64,000 bases of DNA, taken from positions 28,532-92,531 of the forward strand of contig NZ_KN293983.1 of assembly GCF_000768555.3 (NCBI RefSeq). Direction: 5' to 3'. Made by a program: the position numbers and the translations under genes. Positions 24,486-33,229 of this stretch are shown here, piece by piece. The first letter of the stretch is position 1, and the number at the start of each line of letters is the position of its first letter. This DNA comes from Roseovarius mucosus DSM 17069. GTDB taxonomy: Bacteria > Pseudomonadota > Alphaproteobacteria > Rhodobacterales > Rhodobacteraceae. The notes beneath the pieces were generated by a model. The model worked only from the letters and a program-made list of their open reading frames with translations. It had not been told where the DNA came from and did not search any database.

Positions 24486-26247
24486 ATGAGCAAAGCCGCC
24501 TCTTCGACCGCACGTCATCGGATGCGTACCATTTCCTGGCGCGCGCGCGCGGTGCTTTTTGCACTTTTCATCGTTGCGGTGGCGGTGGTGCTGACCACGA
24601 ACCGGCTGTTGACGGATCGCTTTACCGAGAACACGCGCAACCGTGCCGAGCTACGCCTTGTGCTCTATTCCGGCAACCTGCTGTCGGAGTTGCGCCAGAA
24701 TGCGATTGTTCCACAGCTCTTGGCGCGGGATCCGGCGCTGATTGCGGCGCTGAATACGCAGGACTATGCGCAATCCACGCAACGCCTGATTTCGTTTCTT
24801 GAGGAAATCGGCGCGGCGAGCCTGACCCTGCTCGACAAGGACGGGCGCGCGGTGGCGGCAACCGACCGCCTGCGATTGGGAGAGAGCCACAAGTCGGCGG
24901 CCTATTTCGTGGATGCGATGCGCTCGCGCGATACGATTTTCCATGTTTTGCGCCAGGAAACCGGGCAATTCAACTTTTACTACTCGCGTCGGATCGAGAC
25001 CCAGAATGGCACATTGGGCGTGATCGTGGTCGAGGTGGATCTGCGCAAATACGAGCGCGCCTGGGCGGGGATTTCCGATGCCGTGATGGTGACGGATACC
25101 GAGGGGCGGATCATTCTGGCGACCGAACCACGCTGGCGCGGGTTGACAGAGGCCCGAGGCGTTGCGCCGCGAGCCGGTCAACAGCGCCATTCAGCGCGCC
25201 ATTCAGGCGACCTCGGATTGGACCGCGTTGCCGGCGGATGCCTATGTGCGCGGCGAGGCGGTGATGCGGGTCGAGGGGCGCGTGGCCTTTCGTGGCTGGC
25301 GGATCGCCGGGTTCACCACCTACACGGCGGTGCGCGACAAGGTGAACGGCTATCTCGCGCTCGAGATCATGGGATTCGCGATTCTCCTCGCGCTCGCGTT
25401 TTACTTTCTCAACCGCAAGGCAGCGCTGCGGATGGCGCTGTTTCAGCGGGAATCGGCAGAGCTTCGCGCATTGAATGCCCGCCTCCAGCGGGAAATCGCC
25501 GAGCGCAGGCGCGCGCAAGAGAACCTTGCACAGGCCGAACAGACCATCCAGCAAAGCTCGAAACTGGCGGTGCTGGGTGAGATGTCGGCGGCGGTCAGCC
25601 ACGAGCTGAACCAACCTCTTGCGGCGATGAAAACCTATCTTGCGGGCGCGCGGCTCTTGCTGTCGCGCAACCGGCCTGACGAGGCGCTCTCGGCCTTTCA
25701 GCGAATTGACGATCTGATCGAGCGGATGGGGGCGATCACCAAACAGCTCAAGTCCTATGCGCGCCAGTCGGGAACGCAGTTTTCCCCTGTAAATATGGCA
25801 GATGCCGTGGCCTCGGCGTTGTCGATGATGGAGCCGCAATTGCGCCAGCGCAAGATCACCATCACCCGCACCCTTCCGGATCAGCCGGTCATAATCATGG
25901 GCGACCGGGTGCGGGTGGAGCAGGTGATCATCAACCTCTTGCGCAACGCCATCGATGCCACCAACGCGGTGCCTGATGCCACCATCGACATTCTGCTCGC
26001 GGCGGGGGAAACGGCGGTACTCACGGTGCGCGACAACGGCGAGGGGATCGGTGATTTCAAGAACCTTTTCGAGCCGTTTTACACCACCAAACAACCCGGC
26101 GATGGGGTCGGGCTTGGGCTTGCTATTTCCTCGGGGATCGTCAACGACCTTGGCGGACGTCTTGTGGCGCGCAATGCGCCCGACGGAGGGGCTGTATTCG
26201 AGATGCAGCTACCCATATTGGCGGATGAGACCCGAGCAGCGGAGTGA
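24486..26247 (+). pseudogene. dctB: DctB-type sensor histidine kinase, disrupted by a +1 frameshift near 25153-25155
   Basis: The first frame (from 24486) encodes an N-terminal membrane helix at about residues 22-40 and a periplasmic sensor domain up to RWRGLTEA. The reading then passes to another frame, which carries LRREPVNSAIQRAIQ, a second membrane helix (YLALEIMGFAILLALAFYFL), a coiled segment, HisKA with the phospho-acceptor His in SAAVSHELNQPLAAM, and the HATPase boxes INLLRNAIDAT, DNGEGIG and GLGLAIS. Deleting one C in the CCC run at 25153-25155 restores a 586-residue kinase, reading TEAEALRREP. This is either a real inactivating change or a sequencing error. It pairs with the regulator at 26254. 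Confidence 0.85.
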
Positions 26248-26253
26248 TGTGAA

Positions 26254-27588
26254 ATGCCAGCAGCCATGAAAATCGCCATCGTCGATGATGAAAAGGACAT
26301 GCGCCAGTCCATTAGCCAGTGGCTTGCCTTGTCGGGTTATGACACCGAGGCCTTTGCCTCGGCGGAAGAGGCGCTGAAATCGCTGGGGCCGGATTATCCG
26401 GGGATCGTAGTGACCGACGTGCGGATGCCCGGCATGGACGGGATGCAGTTTCTCAAGAAGCTGATGGGCTCCGACAGTTCGCTGCCGGTGATCATGATCA
26501 CCGGACATGGCGATGTGCCGATGGCGGTTGAGGCGATGCGCATCGGTGCGTTCGATTTTCTGGAAAAACCGTTCAACCCGGACCGTATGACCGAGCTGGC
26601 CAAGAAGGCCACGAATGCTCGCCGCATGACCTTGGACGCGCGCGCCCTGCGGAAAGACCTGTCAGATGGTGGCCAGCTGATGAAAAAGCTGATCGGCACC
26701 AGCGGCGCGATGGAGCGGCTGCGTGAGGATATTCTCGATCTGGGGCAGGCGGATGGCCATGTGCTGATCGAGGGCGAGACAGGCACCGGCAAGACGCTGG
26801 TGGCGCATGCGCTGCATGCGGTTGGGGCACGGGCGGGGCGCAAGTTTGTCTCGGTGGCCTGTGCCGCGTTTGACGATGAGGGGCTGATCAAGCGTCTCTT
26901 TGGCCCGGTGCAGCCCGAGGATGCGCGCCTGCCTGCCTTTGAAGAGGCGCGCGGCGGCACGTTGGTGCTGGAGGATATAGAGGCGTTGAGCGAAGCGGCG
27001 CAGGCCAAGCTGTTGACCCACATCAACGCTGAAGGCACCCCGCCCGAGACGCGCGTGGTCGCCATCTCGAACATGCAGGACGAAGGTCACACCTGCGAAG
27101 ATGCCTTGCGGCCCGATCTCTTTTACCGGCTGGCCAGCCTGCGGATCACCGTACCGCCGCTGCGGCAGCGGGGCGAGGACATCCTGACCCTGTTCACGCG
27201 TTTTGCCGAGCAGTTTTCAGAGGATTACGGCTGTGATGCGCCGCAGGTCAGCGCGCAGGAGGCCACGCAGCTCTTGCAGGCGCCTTGGCCCGGTAATGTG
27301 CGCCAACTCTTCAACGTGGCCGAGCGTGCGGTGTTGCAGGCACGGCGGGGGTCGGGGACGATCACCTCGCTGCTCATGTCGGATCATCAGGACATGCAGC
27401 CGGTGATGACCACCGAGGGCAAGCCGCTCAAGGAATATGTCGAGGCGTTCGAGCGCATGCTGATCGACAACACGATGCGCCGCCACAAGGGCAGTATTGC
27501 CGCGGTGATGGACGAGCTTTGCCTGCCGCGCCGCACTTTGAATGAAAAAATGGCCAAGTATAATTTGCAACGGTCCGACTATCTTTGA
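26254..27588 (+). CDS. dctD: DctD-type response regulator lacking the GAFTGA loop
   Basis: The 444-residue regulator has a receiver domain (acidic pair D11-D12, phospho-site D55 in VTDVRMPG), an AAA+ domain with Walker A GETGTGKTL and Walker-B-like GGTLVLEDIEAL, an arginine finger region RPDLFYRLASLR, and a C-terminal Fis-type helix-turn-helix (KGSIAAVMDELCLPRRTLNEKM). The usual GAFTGA sigma-54 contact loop after ELFG is missing; the text reads LFGPVQPEDARLPAFEEARGG. It may therefore not activate sigma-54 promoters. GGAG precedes ATG 26254. It belongs with the frameshifted kinase upstream; no dct transporter is in the window. Confidence 0.87.
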   Translation: MPAAMKIAIVDDEKDMRQSISQWLALSGYDTEAFASAEEALKSLGPDYPGIVVTDVRMPGMDGMQFLKKLMGSDSSLPVIMITGHGDVPMAVEAMRIGAFDFLEKPFNPDRMTELAKKATNARRMTLDARALRKDLSDGGQLMKKLIGTSGAMERLREDILDLGQADGHVLIEGETGTGKTLVAHALHAVGARAGRKFVSVACAAFDDEGLIKRLFGPVQPEDARLPAFEEARGGTLVLEDIEALSEAAQAKLLTHINAEGTPPETRVVAISNMQDEGHTCEDALRPDLFYRLASLRITVPPLRQRGEDILTLFTRFAEQFSEDYGCDAPQVSAQEATQLLQAPWPGNVRQLFNVAERAVLQARRGSGTITSLLMSDHQDMQPVMTTEGKPLKEYVEAFERMLIDNTMRRHKGSIAAVMDELCLPRRTLNEKMAKYNLQRSDYL

Positions 27589-27991
27589 GAGCGGCCTGCG
27601 CTGCTTTTCATTTTGTCCATTGTCATTGGCGTGTGGGTCGCTTTACTGTGACACTATGGTGACGGGCGTAATCCGCCCCGCCGCCACGAGAGATTCGCTG
27701 TTTCAGTCCTCCGTCCGGATCAGTCCGACATGATTGAGCAGACCGATTGGGCCCCGTTCACGGGGGCCACATACAAGCCTGACCCTTGAAAACGGTGGAC
27801 AGGCCCTGAATTGGCTCCGCAAGGGGCCGGAGAAGAAGAACCGCGATGAAGCGCGCGAAACATCACTTTGTCAGTGTAGGGGCCGATACCGGCACCCTTG
27901 GCTGCGCGTACGCCATCGCCCTTATCAGACATCTGCCGCAACGCGCCGCCCCACCGGGGCAGGCGGCCGCGCCGCGATGCAAACGGAAAAC
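27589..27991 (+). promoter_or_regulatory. Leader/promoter region of rne
   Basis: About 400 bases separate the regulator from the RNase E start at 27992. An open frame runs through from 27734, but its translation is low-complexity and unlike RNase E, so the first half is taken as noncoding. Long 5' untranslated leaders are known targets of RNase E autoregulation in other bacteria. Whether this leader is transcribed cannot be seen here. Confidence 0.45.
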
Positions 27992-30709
27992 ATGGCTACG
28001 AAAATGCTCATTGATGCCACCCACGCCGAGGAAACTCGGGTTGTGGTGGTCGACGGAAACAAGGTCGAGGAATTCGATTTTGAGTCTGAAAACAAACGCC
28101 AGATAGCTGGCAATATCTATCTGGCCAAGGTGACGCGGGTTGAACCCTCGCTTCAGGCGGCCTTTGTCGATTACGGCGGAAACCGGCACGGGTTTCTGGC
28201 GTTCTCGGAGATACATCCCGATTACTATCAAATTCCGGTCGCCGACCGCGAGGCCTTGATGGCCGAGGAAGAGGCGCTGGCCAACGCGCAGAATGACGAG
28301 GACGAAGATCGTCCGCGTCGCAGCAGCGGTGGGGACGGGCGCAGTGACGGGCGAAATAGTCGCTCGCGGTCGCGGTCCCGGTCGCGTTCGCGTGCCGAAA
28401 AGACCCAATCCGACGATGCTGTCGCGACCTCTGAAATCTCGGGGATGGAGACCATCGATCTAGAGGACGAGAGCACCGCCACCAGCGATGTGCCCGAGGC
28501 GACATCGCCTATGGAGCGCGTGGCCGAGACCCCGGTCGAAGAGCCCGAGGATAGCGGCACCGACGAGGCGGCCGAGGATGAGCCCGAGACCGACACCCGC
28601 GATCATGCGGCACAGGATGACGAGATCGAATCCGTTGCCGAAGAGGATGACAGCGAGGATATTCGCCCGGTGCGCAAGCCCCGCGCACGGCGCTACAAGA
28701 TCCAGGAGGTCGTCAAGGTCCGCCAGATCATGCTGGTGCAGGTCGTCAAGGAAGAGCGCGGCAACAAGGGCGCGGCACTGACCACCTATCTGAGCCTTGC
28801 TGGCCGCTACTGTGTGCTCATGCCCAATACCGCGCGCGGGGGTGGCATCAGCCGCAAGATCACCAATGCCGTGGACCGCAAGAAGCTCAAGGAAATCGCG
28901 ACCGAGATCGACGTGCCGCGCGGCGCAGGCCTGATCGTGCGCACCGCCGGGGCGAAACGCACCAAGGCAGAGATCAAGCGCGATTACGAATATCTGCAGC
29001 GTCTGTGGGAGCAGATCCGCGAATTGACCCTGCGCTCGATGGCACCGGCGAAAATCTATGAAGAAGGCGATCTGATCAAGCGTTCGATCCGTGACCTCTA
29101 CAATCGCGACATCGACGAGGTTCTGGTCGAGGGTGAGCGCGGCTATCGTATCGCCAAGGACTTCATGAAGATGATCATGCCGTCCCATGCCAAGAACGTG
29201 AAGCATTACGTCGATCAGCAGCCGCTCTTTGCGCGGTTCCAGGTCGAAAGCTACCTCTCGGGCATGTTCAACCCCACGGTGCAGCTCAAATCCGGGGGTT
29301 ATATCGTGATCGGCGTGACCGAGGCGCTGGTCGCCATCGACGTGAACTCTGGCCGTGCCACCAAGGAAGGCTCGATCGAGGAAACCGCGCTCAAGACCAA
29401 TCTTGAGGCTGCCGAAGAGGTGGCGCGCCAGTTGCGCCTGCGTGACCTTGCCGGTCTGATCGTGATCGACTTTATCGACATGGACGAGCGGCGTAACAAC
29501 GCCTCGGTGGAAAAGCGGCTCAAGGACAAGCTCAAGACCGACCGCGCGCGGATTCAGGTGGGCCGAATTTCCGGCTTTGGCCTGTTGGAGATGTCGCGCC
29601 AGCGTCTGCGTCCGGGCATGATCGAGGCCACGACCCAGCCCTGTCAGGCCTGCCATGGCACCGGCCTCATCCGGTCGGATGACAGCCTTGCGCTGTCGAT
29701 CCTGCGCCAGATCGAGGAAGAGGGCGTGCGCCGCCGCTCGCGTGAGGTATTGGTGAAATGCCCGGTGGGCATCGCCAACTATCTGATGAACCAGAAGCGG
29801 GACCATGTGGCTCAGATCGAAGGGCGCTATGGCCTGTCGGTGCGGATCGAAGGCGATCCGCGTCTGGTCAGCCCCGATTTCACGATGGAGAAGTTCAAGA
29901 CCGCGATCCGCAATGTGCCCGAAGTGCCGATGGTGCAGTTCGTGTCTGGCACATCGGCGCTGATGGATGACATCGACGACGAGGTTGAGGACGAGATTGA
30001 AGAGGAGGCCGAAGCCGAAACCGGTGACGAGGCCAAGAGCGCGCCGGGCACGGGCGGCGAGGGGGGCGACAAGCCCAAGAAGAGCCGCCGTCGCCGCAGC
30101 CGCCGCCGCAAGCCCAAGAATGGCAACGGGTCGGAGCGCAATGGCGAGGGGTCCGATGAGGGCCGAGAGGACGACGAGGCGGAGGGCGCCGATGCGGCCG
30201 AGCAGTCGCGCGAGGGCTCTGTCGCAGAGGTCGTGACCGCGCCCGCAACCGAAGCAGCAACCGAAGTGTCTGCTGATGCGGGAGAAGAGGCTGTCTCGGA
30301 GGAGAAGCCCAAACCCAAGCGCACCCGTGCGCCGCGCAAGAAGAAAGAGCCGGCGGCGGCAGAGGAAGCGACCTCAGACGAGGCCGCCAAACCCAAAGCG
30401 GCAGAAAAGCCCAAGCGCACCCCAACCCCGCGCAAGAAGAAGGCGCCCGAAGCCGTGGCTGCCGAGGAATCCAGCGTGCCGGCCGAGCCAGAGGCGGCAG
30501 CAGCGGTGACTGAGGCGGAACCGGTTGCAGAGGTGGCACCAGAGCCTGTGGCAGAGGTGACACCAGAGCCGGTGGTAGAGGTAACACAAGAGCCGGTGGC
30601 AGACGCAGAAACCCCGGAAGCCGCGCCCGAGCCGGAGCCTGTGGCCGAAGCCCCGGCACCGCAGGAAGAGCCCAAGCCGAAACGCCGCGGCTGGTGGTCG
30701 CTGGGCTGA
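27992..30709 (+). CDS. rne: Ribonuclease E
   Basis: RNase E is the main endonuclease of mRNA decay and rRNA/tRNA processing. The 905-residue protein starts MATKMLIDATHAEET, the usual alphaproteobacterial N-terminus. The S1 region is split by a low-complexity acidic and arginine-serine insert (residues about 90-225, including RSRSRSRSRSR). The RNase H/5'-sensor and DNase I-like parts follow, with AIDVNSGRATKEGSIEETAL carrying catalytic aspartates and IDFIDM the second. The zinc link is CQACHG. The C-terminal 200 residues are disordered with RRRSRRRKPK and repeated EPVAEV-like units, the probable degradosome scaffold. Confidence 0.96.
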   Translation: MATKMLIDATHAEETRVVVVDGNKVEEFDFESENKRQIAGNIYLAKVTRVEPSLQAAFVDYGGNRHGFLAFSEIHPDYYQIPVADREALMAEEEALANAQNDEDEDRPRRSSGGDGRSDGRNSRSRSRSRSRSRAEKTQSDDAVATSEISGMETIDLEDESTATSDVPEATSPMERVAETPVEEPEDSGTDEAAEDEPETDTRDHAAQDDEIESVAEEDDSEDIRPVRKPRARRYKIQEVVKVRQIMLVQVVKEERGNKGAALTTYLSLAGRYCVLMPNTARGGGISRKITNAVDRKKLKEIATEIDVPRGAGLIVRTAGAKRTKAEIKRDYEYLQRLWEQIRELTLRSMAPAKIYEEGDLIKRSIRDLYNRDIDEVLVEGERGYRIAKDFMKMIMPSHAKNVKHYVDQQPLFARFQVESYLSGMFNPTVQLKSGGYIVIGVTEALVAIDVNSGRATKEGSIEETALKTNLEAAEEVARQLRLRDLAGLIVIDFIDMDERRNNASVEKRLKDKLKTDRARIQVGRISGFGLLEMSRQRLRPGMIEATTQPCQACHGTGLIRSDDSLALSILRQIEEEGVRRRSREVLVKCPVGIANYLMNQKRDHVAQIEGRYGLSVRIEGDPRLVSPDFTMEKFKTAIRNVPEVPMVQFVSGTSALMDDIDDEVEDEIEEEAEAETGDEAKSAPGTGGEGGDKPKKSRRRRSRRRKPKNGNGSERNGEGSDEGREDDEAEGADAAEQSREGSVAEVVTAPATEAATEVSADAGEEAVSEEKPKPKRTRAPRKKKEPAAAEEATSDEAAKPKAAEKPKRTPTPRKKKAPEAVAAEESSVPAEPEAAAAVTEAEPVAEVAPEPVAEVTPEPVVEVTQEPVADAETPEAAPEPEPVAEAPAPQEEPKPKRRGWWSLG

Positions 30710-30733
30710 GCGGAGTCGAGACGAAAATCAAGG

Positions 30734-30761
30734 ATGCCGCGCCCTCGGGTGCGGCATTTTT
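30734..30761 (+). terminator. Rho-independent terminator of rne
   Basis: A stem ATGCCGCGCC / GGTGCGGCAT with a short loop is followed by TTTTTCG, 24 bases after the rne stop codon. Confidence 0.85.
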
Positions 30762-30846
30762 CGTTGTGTGGGGCCAGCGCGTCGCGTCTAATCGATTTCG
30801 CATCGCCCCGGCCCCCGAGCGGGGGCCTCGACGCTGCTGCAGCGCG

Positions 30847-30867
30847 GTCCCGGGTCAAGCCCGGGAC
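30847..30867. repeat. Palindromic repeat, copy 2 (arms GTCCCGGG/CCCGGGAC)
   Basis: Same palindrome as 11684-11704 with centre TCAAG instead of TCAGG. It lies between the rne terminator and the tusA stop codon. An adjoining hairpin GGCCCCCG-AG-CGGGGGCC lies just upstream. Confidence 0.6.
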
Positions 30868-30895
30868 GAGTGTTTTGCATGGGGCGCAGGACGCC

Positions 30896-31126
30896 TCAGC
30901 GGGTCTTGCGGATCAGGTAGGTCTGGACGCCATTCGCATCGGTCGCGGAAATGAGATCATGCCCGGATTCGGCGCAGAAATGCGGCACGTCAATCACCGC
31001 CGCCGGATCATCCGCCTGCATCGCAATCACCGCGCCAATCGTCATGGATTTCAAGCGCTTGCGCAGCTTGAGCACGGGCAGCGGACACAGCAGGCCGCAG
31101 GCATCAAGGGTCTCATCAGGGGTCAT
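30896..31126 (-). CDS. TusA-family sulfurtransferase
   Basis: The 76-residue protein has the CPxP signature in LDACGLLCPLPVLKLRKRL, with the sulfur-carrying cysteine, and ends in an ISATDANGVQTYLIRK strand. Members relay sulfur for tRNA thiolation, molybdenum cofactor or sulfur metabolism. The ATG 31126 is chosen; the long upstream frame crosses the divergent ccdA. The gene pair with ccdA across a short divergent region suggests shared thiol or sulfur chemistry. Confidence 0.88.
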   Translation of the reverse strand: MTPDETLDACGLLCPLPVLKLRKRLKSMTIGAVIAMQADDPAAVIDVPHFCAESGHDLISATDANGVQTYLIRKTR

Positions 31127-31219
31127 GAAACGTGAGATAGCGGGCTTGTTACAACCTGTCCACAGGGATGTGACCGATTGTCGGGTGACGCGAGCCACGA
31201 GGCGGGATATGTCTGGCGC

Positions 31220-31972
31220 ATGTTCGGAATCGAAATCATAGATGCAGCGCTGTTGCCCGCCATGTTCGTGGCCTTGGCCGCAGGGATCATATCCTTTCTC
31301 AGCCCCTGCGTGCTGCCCATCGTGCCGCCCTATCTGGCCTATATGAGCGGCGTGAGCCTGAATGATCTCTCCGAGAGCGGGCAGAGCCGGGCGCGCGCCG
31401 TGGTGCCGGCGCTCTTTTTCGTGCTGGGCCTGTCGACGGTGTTTATTTTCCTCGGGTTCACGGCGTCGGCGATCGGTACAGTGTTTTTGCAATACCAGAG
31501 CTATTTCAACACGATAGCGGGCGTTCTTGTGATGGTTTTCGGTGCGCATTTCGTGGGCGTCTATCGCATCAAGTTCCTTGACCGTGAGGCGCGGATTGAT
31601 GCGGGCGACCGGGGGGGATCGTCCTTTGGCGCGTATATCCTTGGGCTTGCCTTTGCTTTTGGCTGGACGCCTTGCATCGGCCCGCAACTGGGCGCGATCC
31701 TGTCCTTGGCGGCGTCCGAAGGGTCGGTGGCGCGGGGCACGATGCTTCTGGCGATTTATGCTATCGGGTTGGGCGTGCCCTTCCTGCTGGTGGCGGCGTT
31801 CCTGCCGCGCCTGCAAGGGTTGATGGGCTGGATGAAACGCCACATGGAGCAGATCGAGCGGGTGATGGGCCTGTTGCTCTGGACCATCGGTCTCTTGATG
31901 CTGACGGGTGGGTTCTCGGCCTTTTCCTTCTGGCTGTTGGAAACCTTCCCCGCCCTTGCGGTGCTTGGATAA
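31220..31972 (+). CDS. ccdA: CcdA-type cytochrome c biogenesis protein
   Basis: CcdA carries reducing power across the cytoplasmic membrane from thioredoxin to periplasmic thiols used in cytochrome c maturation. The 250-residue protein shows six hydrophobic segments and the conserved cysteine motifs FLSPCVLPIVPPYLAYMSG near the N-terminus and GWTPCIGPQLGAIL in the middle. The ATG 31220 (MFGIEIIDAA) is taken as start. The stretch from 31178 is less likely. Confidence 0.92.
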   Translation: MFGIEIIDAALLPAMFVALAAGIISFLSPCVLPIVPPYLAYMSGVSLNDLSESGQSRARAVVPALFFVLGLSTVFIFLGFTASAIGTVFLQYQSYFNTIAGVLVMVFGAHFVGVYRIKFLDREARIDAGDRGGSSFGAYILGLAFAFGWTPCIGPQLGAILSLAASEGSVARGTMLLAIYAIGLGVPFLLVAAFLPRLQGLMGWMKRHMEQIERVMGLLLWTIGLLMLTGGFSAFSFWLLETFPALAVLG

Positions 31973-32026
31973 CGCCTTACGCTTGCCAGATTTTCACGCT
32001 AGGTTCCGTTCAACGCGAGGTTGGAC

Positions 32027-33229
32027 ATGAGCAGCGAGCCCAAAGTGCGCCGCAGGCGCGTGTTTTATATTCCAGGGTATGACCCGATCCCGCCGCGCCG
32101 CTACCGCGAGCTCTATCGCAAGGAATGTGCGGCGCAAGCGACTATTTTAGATTATGAAATCAAGGTTTTACCGGCCAAAGCTCAGGCGCGTTTTGGATGG
32201 AATGTGTCCGCGCGTCTTGAGGGGGCAGAGGTCGAGAGCGCGTTTGAAGTGCTGGTCTGGTCCGATATCGTCAAGGGCAGCATGGATCAGGGAATTCTGG
32301 CGACCTATGCGCAACTGATCCGCACCGCGTCGATTTATATTGGCACTGGCGCGCTCTTTCGGTTGATGCGGTTGCGCAAAGGGCCGGTGATCGCTGCGCT
32401 CTACCCGGTGGGGTTCTTGCTGGTGCAGCTTGGGATAGCGCTCTTGGCGGCATGGGGAGTGGGGCGCGCGCTGGCGCTCTGGCAGCCTTGGGCGGCATGG
32501 GGCGGCCTGTTGGCCGTGCCCTTCATCCTCGAATGGTTCCGGCGCCTCGACGGCCGCTTCTTTGCCTATTACCTGATGCATGATTATGCCTATTCGGCGC
32601 GCTATCTGGGTGCCAATCCGCCCGAGTTGGAGGCGCGGATGGCGGAATTTACCGCCGAGATTGCGCAGGCCTTGCAGGGGGAGTGCGACGAGGTACTGGT
32701 GGTTGGCCATTCCTCGGGGGCGCATCTGGGGGTGTCGATTCTGGCCGATCTGATTCGGGGCGGGCATGTGCCCGCCGATGGCCCGGCTCTGTCGTTCCTG
32801 AGCCTTGGGCAGGTGGTGCCGATGGTATCCTTTTTGCCGCGCGCGCATCGGCTACGGGCTGATCTGGCCTATCTGAGCGCGCGGGACGAGGTGACTTGGG
32901 TCGATGTCACCGCCCCCGGCGATGGCTGCGCCTTTGCGCTTTGTGATCCGGTGGCGGTGTCGGGCGTGGCCCCGCAGGACAAGCGTTGGCCGCTGGTGAT
33001 CTCGGCGGCGTTTACCCAGACGCTGAGCCCGGAGCGGTGGCGCGCCTTGCGGTGGCGATTTTTTCGGCTGCATTTCCAATATCTCTGCGCCTTTGATCGG
33101 CCCGGTGACTATGACTATTTCCGTGTCACGGCAGGGCCATTGACACTGGCCGCGCGGTTTCGTGACAGATCACCCTCGAAAAGCCGGATCGTGTGCGCCA
33201 CGTCGGGCTACACGAGCGTTGTGCGATGA
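32027..33229 (+). CDS. Membrane-associated alpha/beta hydrolase-like protein
   Basis: The 400-residue protein has the nucleophile elbow VVGHSSGAHLG at about residue 227 and a start VFYIPGYDPIPPRRYRELYRKE, a possible oxyanion or lid region. Two hydrophobic segments (LYPVGFLLVQLGIALLAAWG and AAWGGLLAVPFILEWF) lie in the middle, giving a membrane hairpin, which is uncommon for soluble hydrolases. The ATG 32027 follows a GAGG site. Its TGA overlaps the P450 start (ATGA). No specific substrate is suggested by sequence. Confidence 0.78.
   Translation: MSSEPKVRRRRVFYIPGYDPIPPRRYRELYRKECAAQATILDYEIKVLPAKAQARFGWNVSARLEGAEVESAFEVLVWSDIVKGSMDQGILATYAQLIRTASIYIGTGALFRLMRLRKGPVIAALYPVGFLLVQLGIALLAAWGVGRALALWQPWAAWGGLLAVPFILEWFRRLDGRFFAYYLMHDYAYSARYLGANPPELEARMAEFTAEIAQALQGECDEVLVVGHSSGAHLGVSILADLIRGGHVPADGPALSFLSLGQVVPMVSFLPRAHRLRADLAYLSARDEVTWVDVTAPGDGCAFALCDPVAVSGVAPQDKRWPLVISAAFTQTLSPERWRALRWRFFRLHFQYLCAFDRPGDYDYFRVTAGPLTLAARFRDRSPSKSRIVCATSGYTSVVR

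Noticed and set aside
27734..27991. In-frame 86-codon extension of RNase E
   Set aside because: Low-complexity leader text; the family start MATKMLIDATHAEET lies at 27992.
28353..28395. Tandem DNA repeat of CGGTCGCG-like units in rne
   Set aside because: It simply encodes the RS dipeptide run of RNase E and is part of the gene.
28460..29806. 448-codon open frame opposite rne
   Set aside because: Antisense shadow of the RNase E catalytic region, with no domain, promoter or ribosome-binding site.
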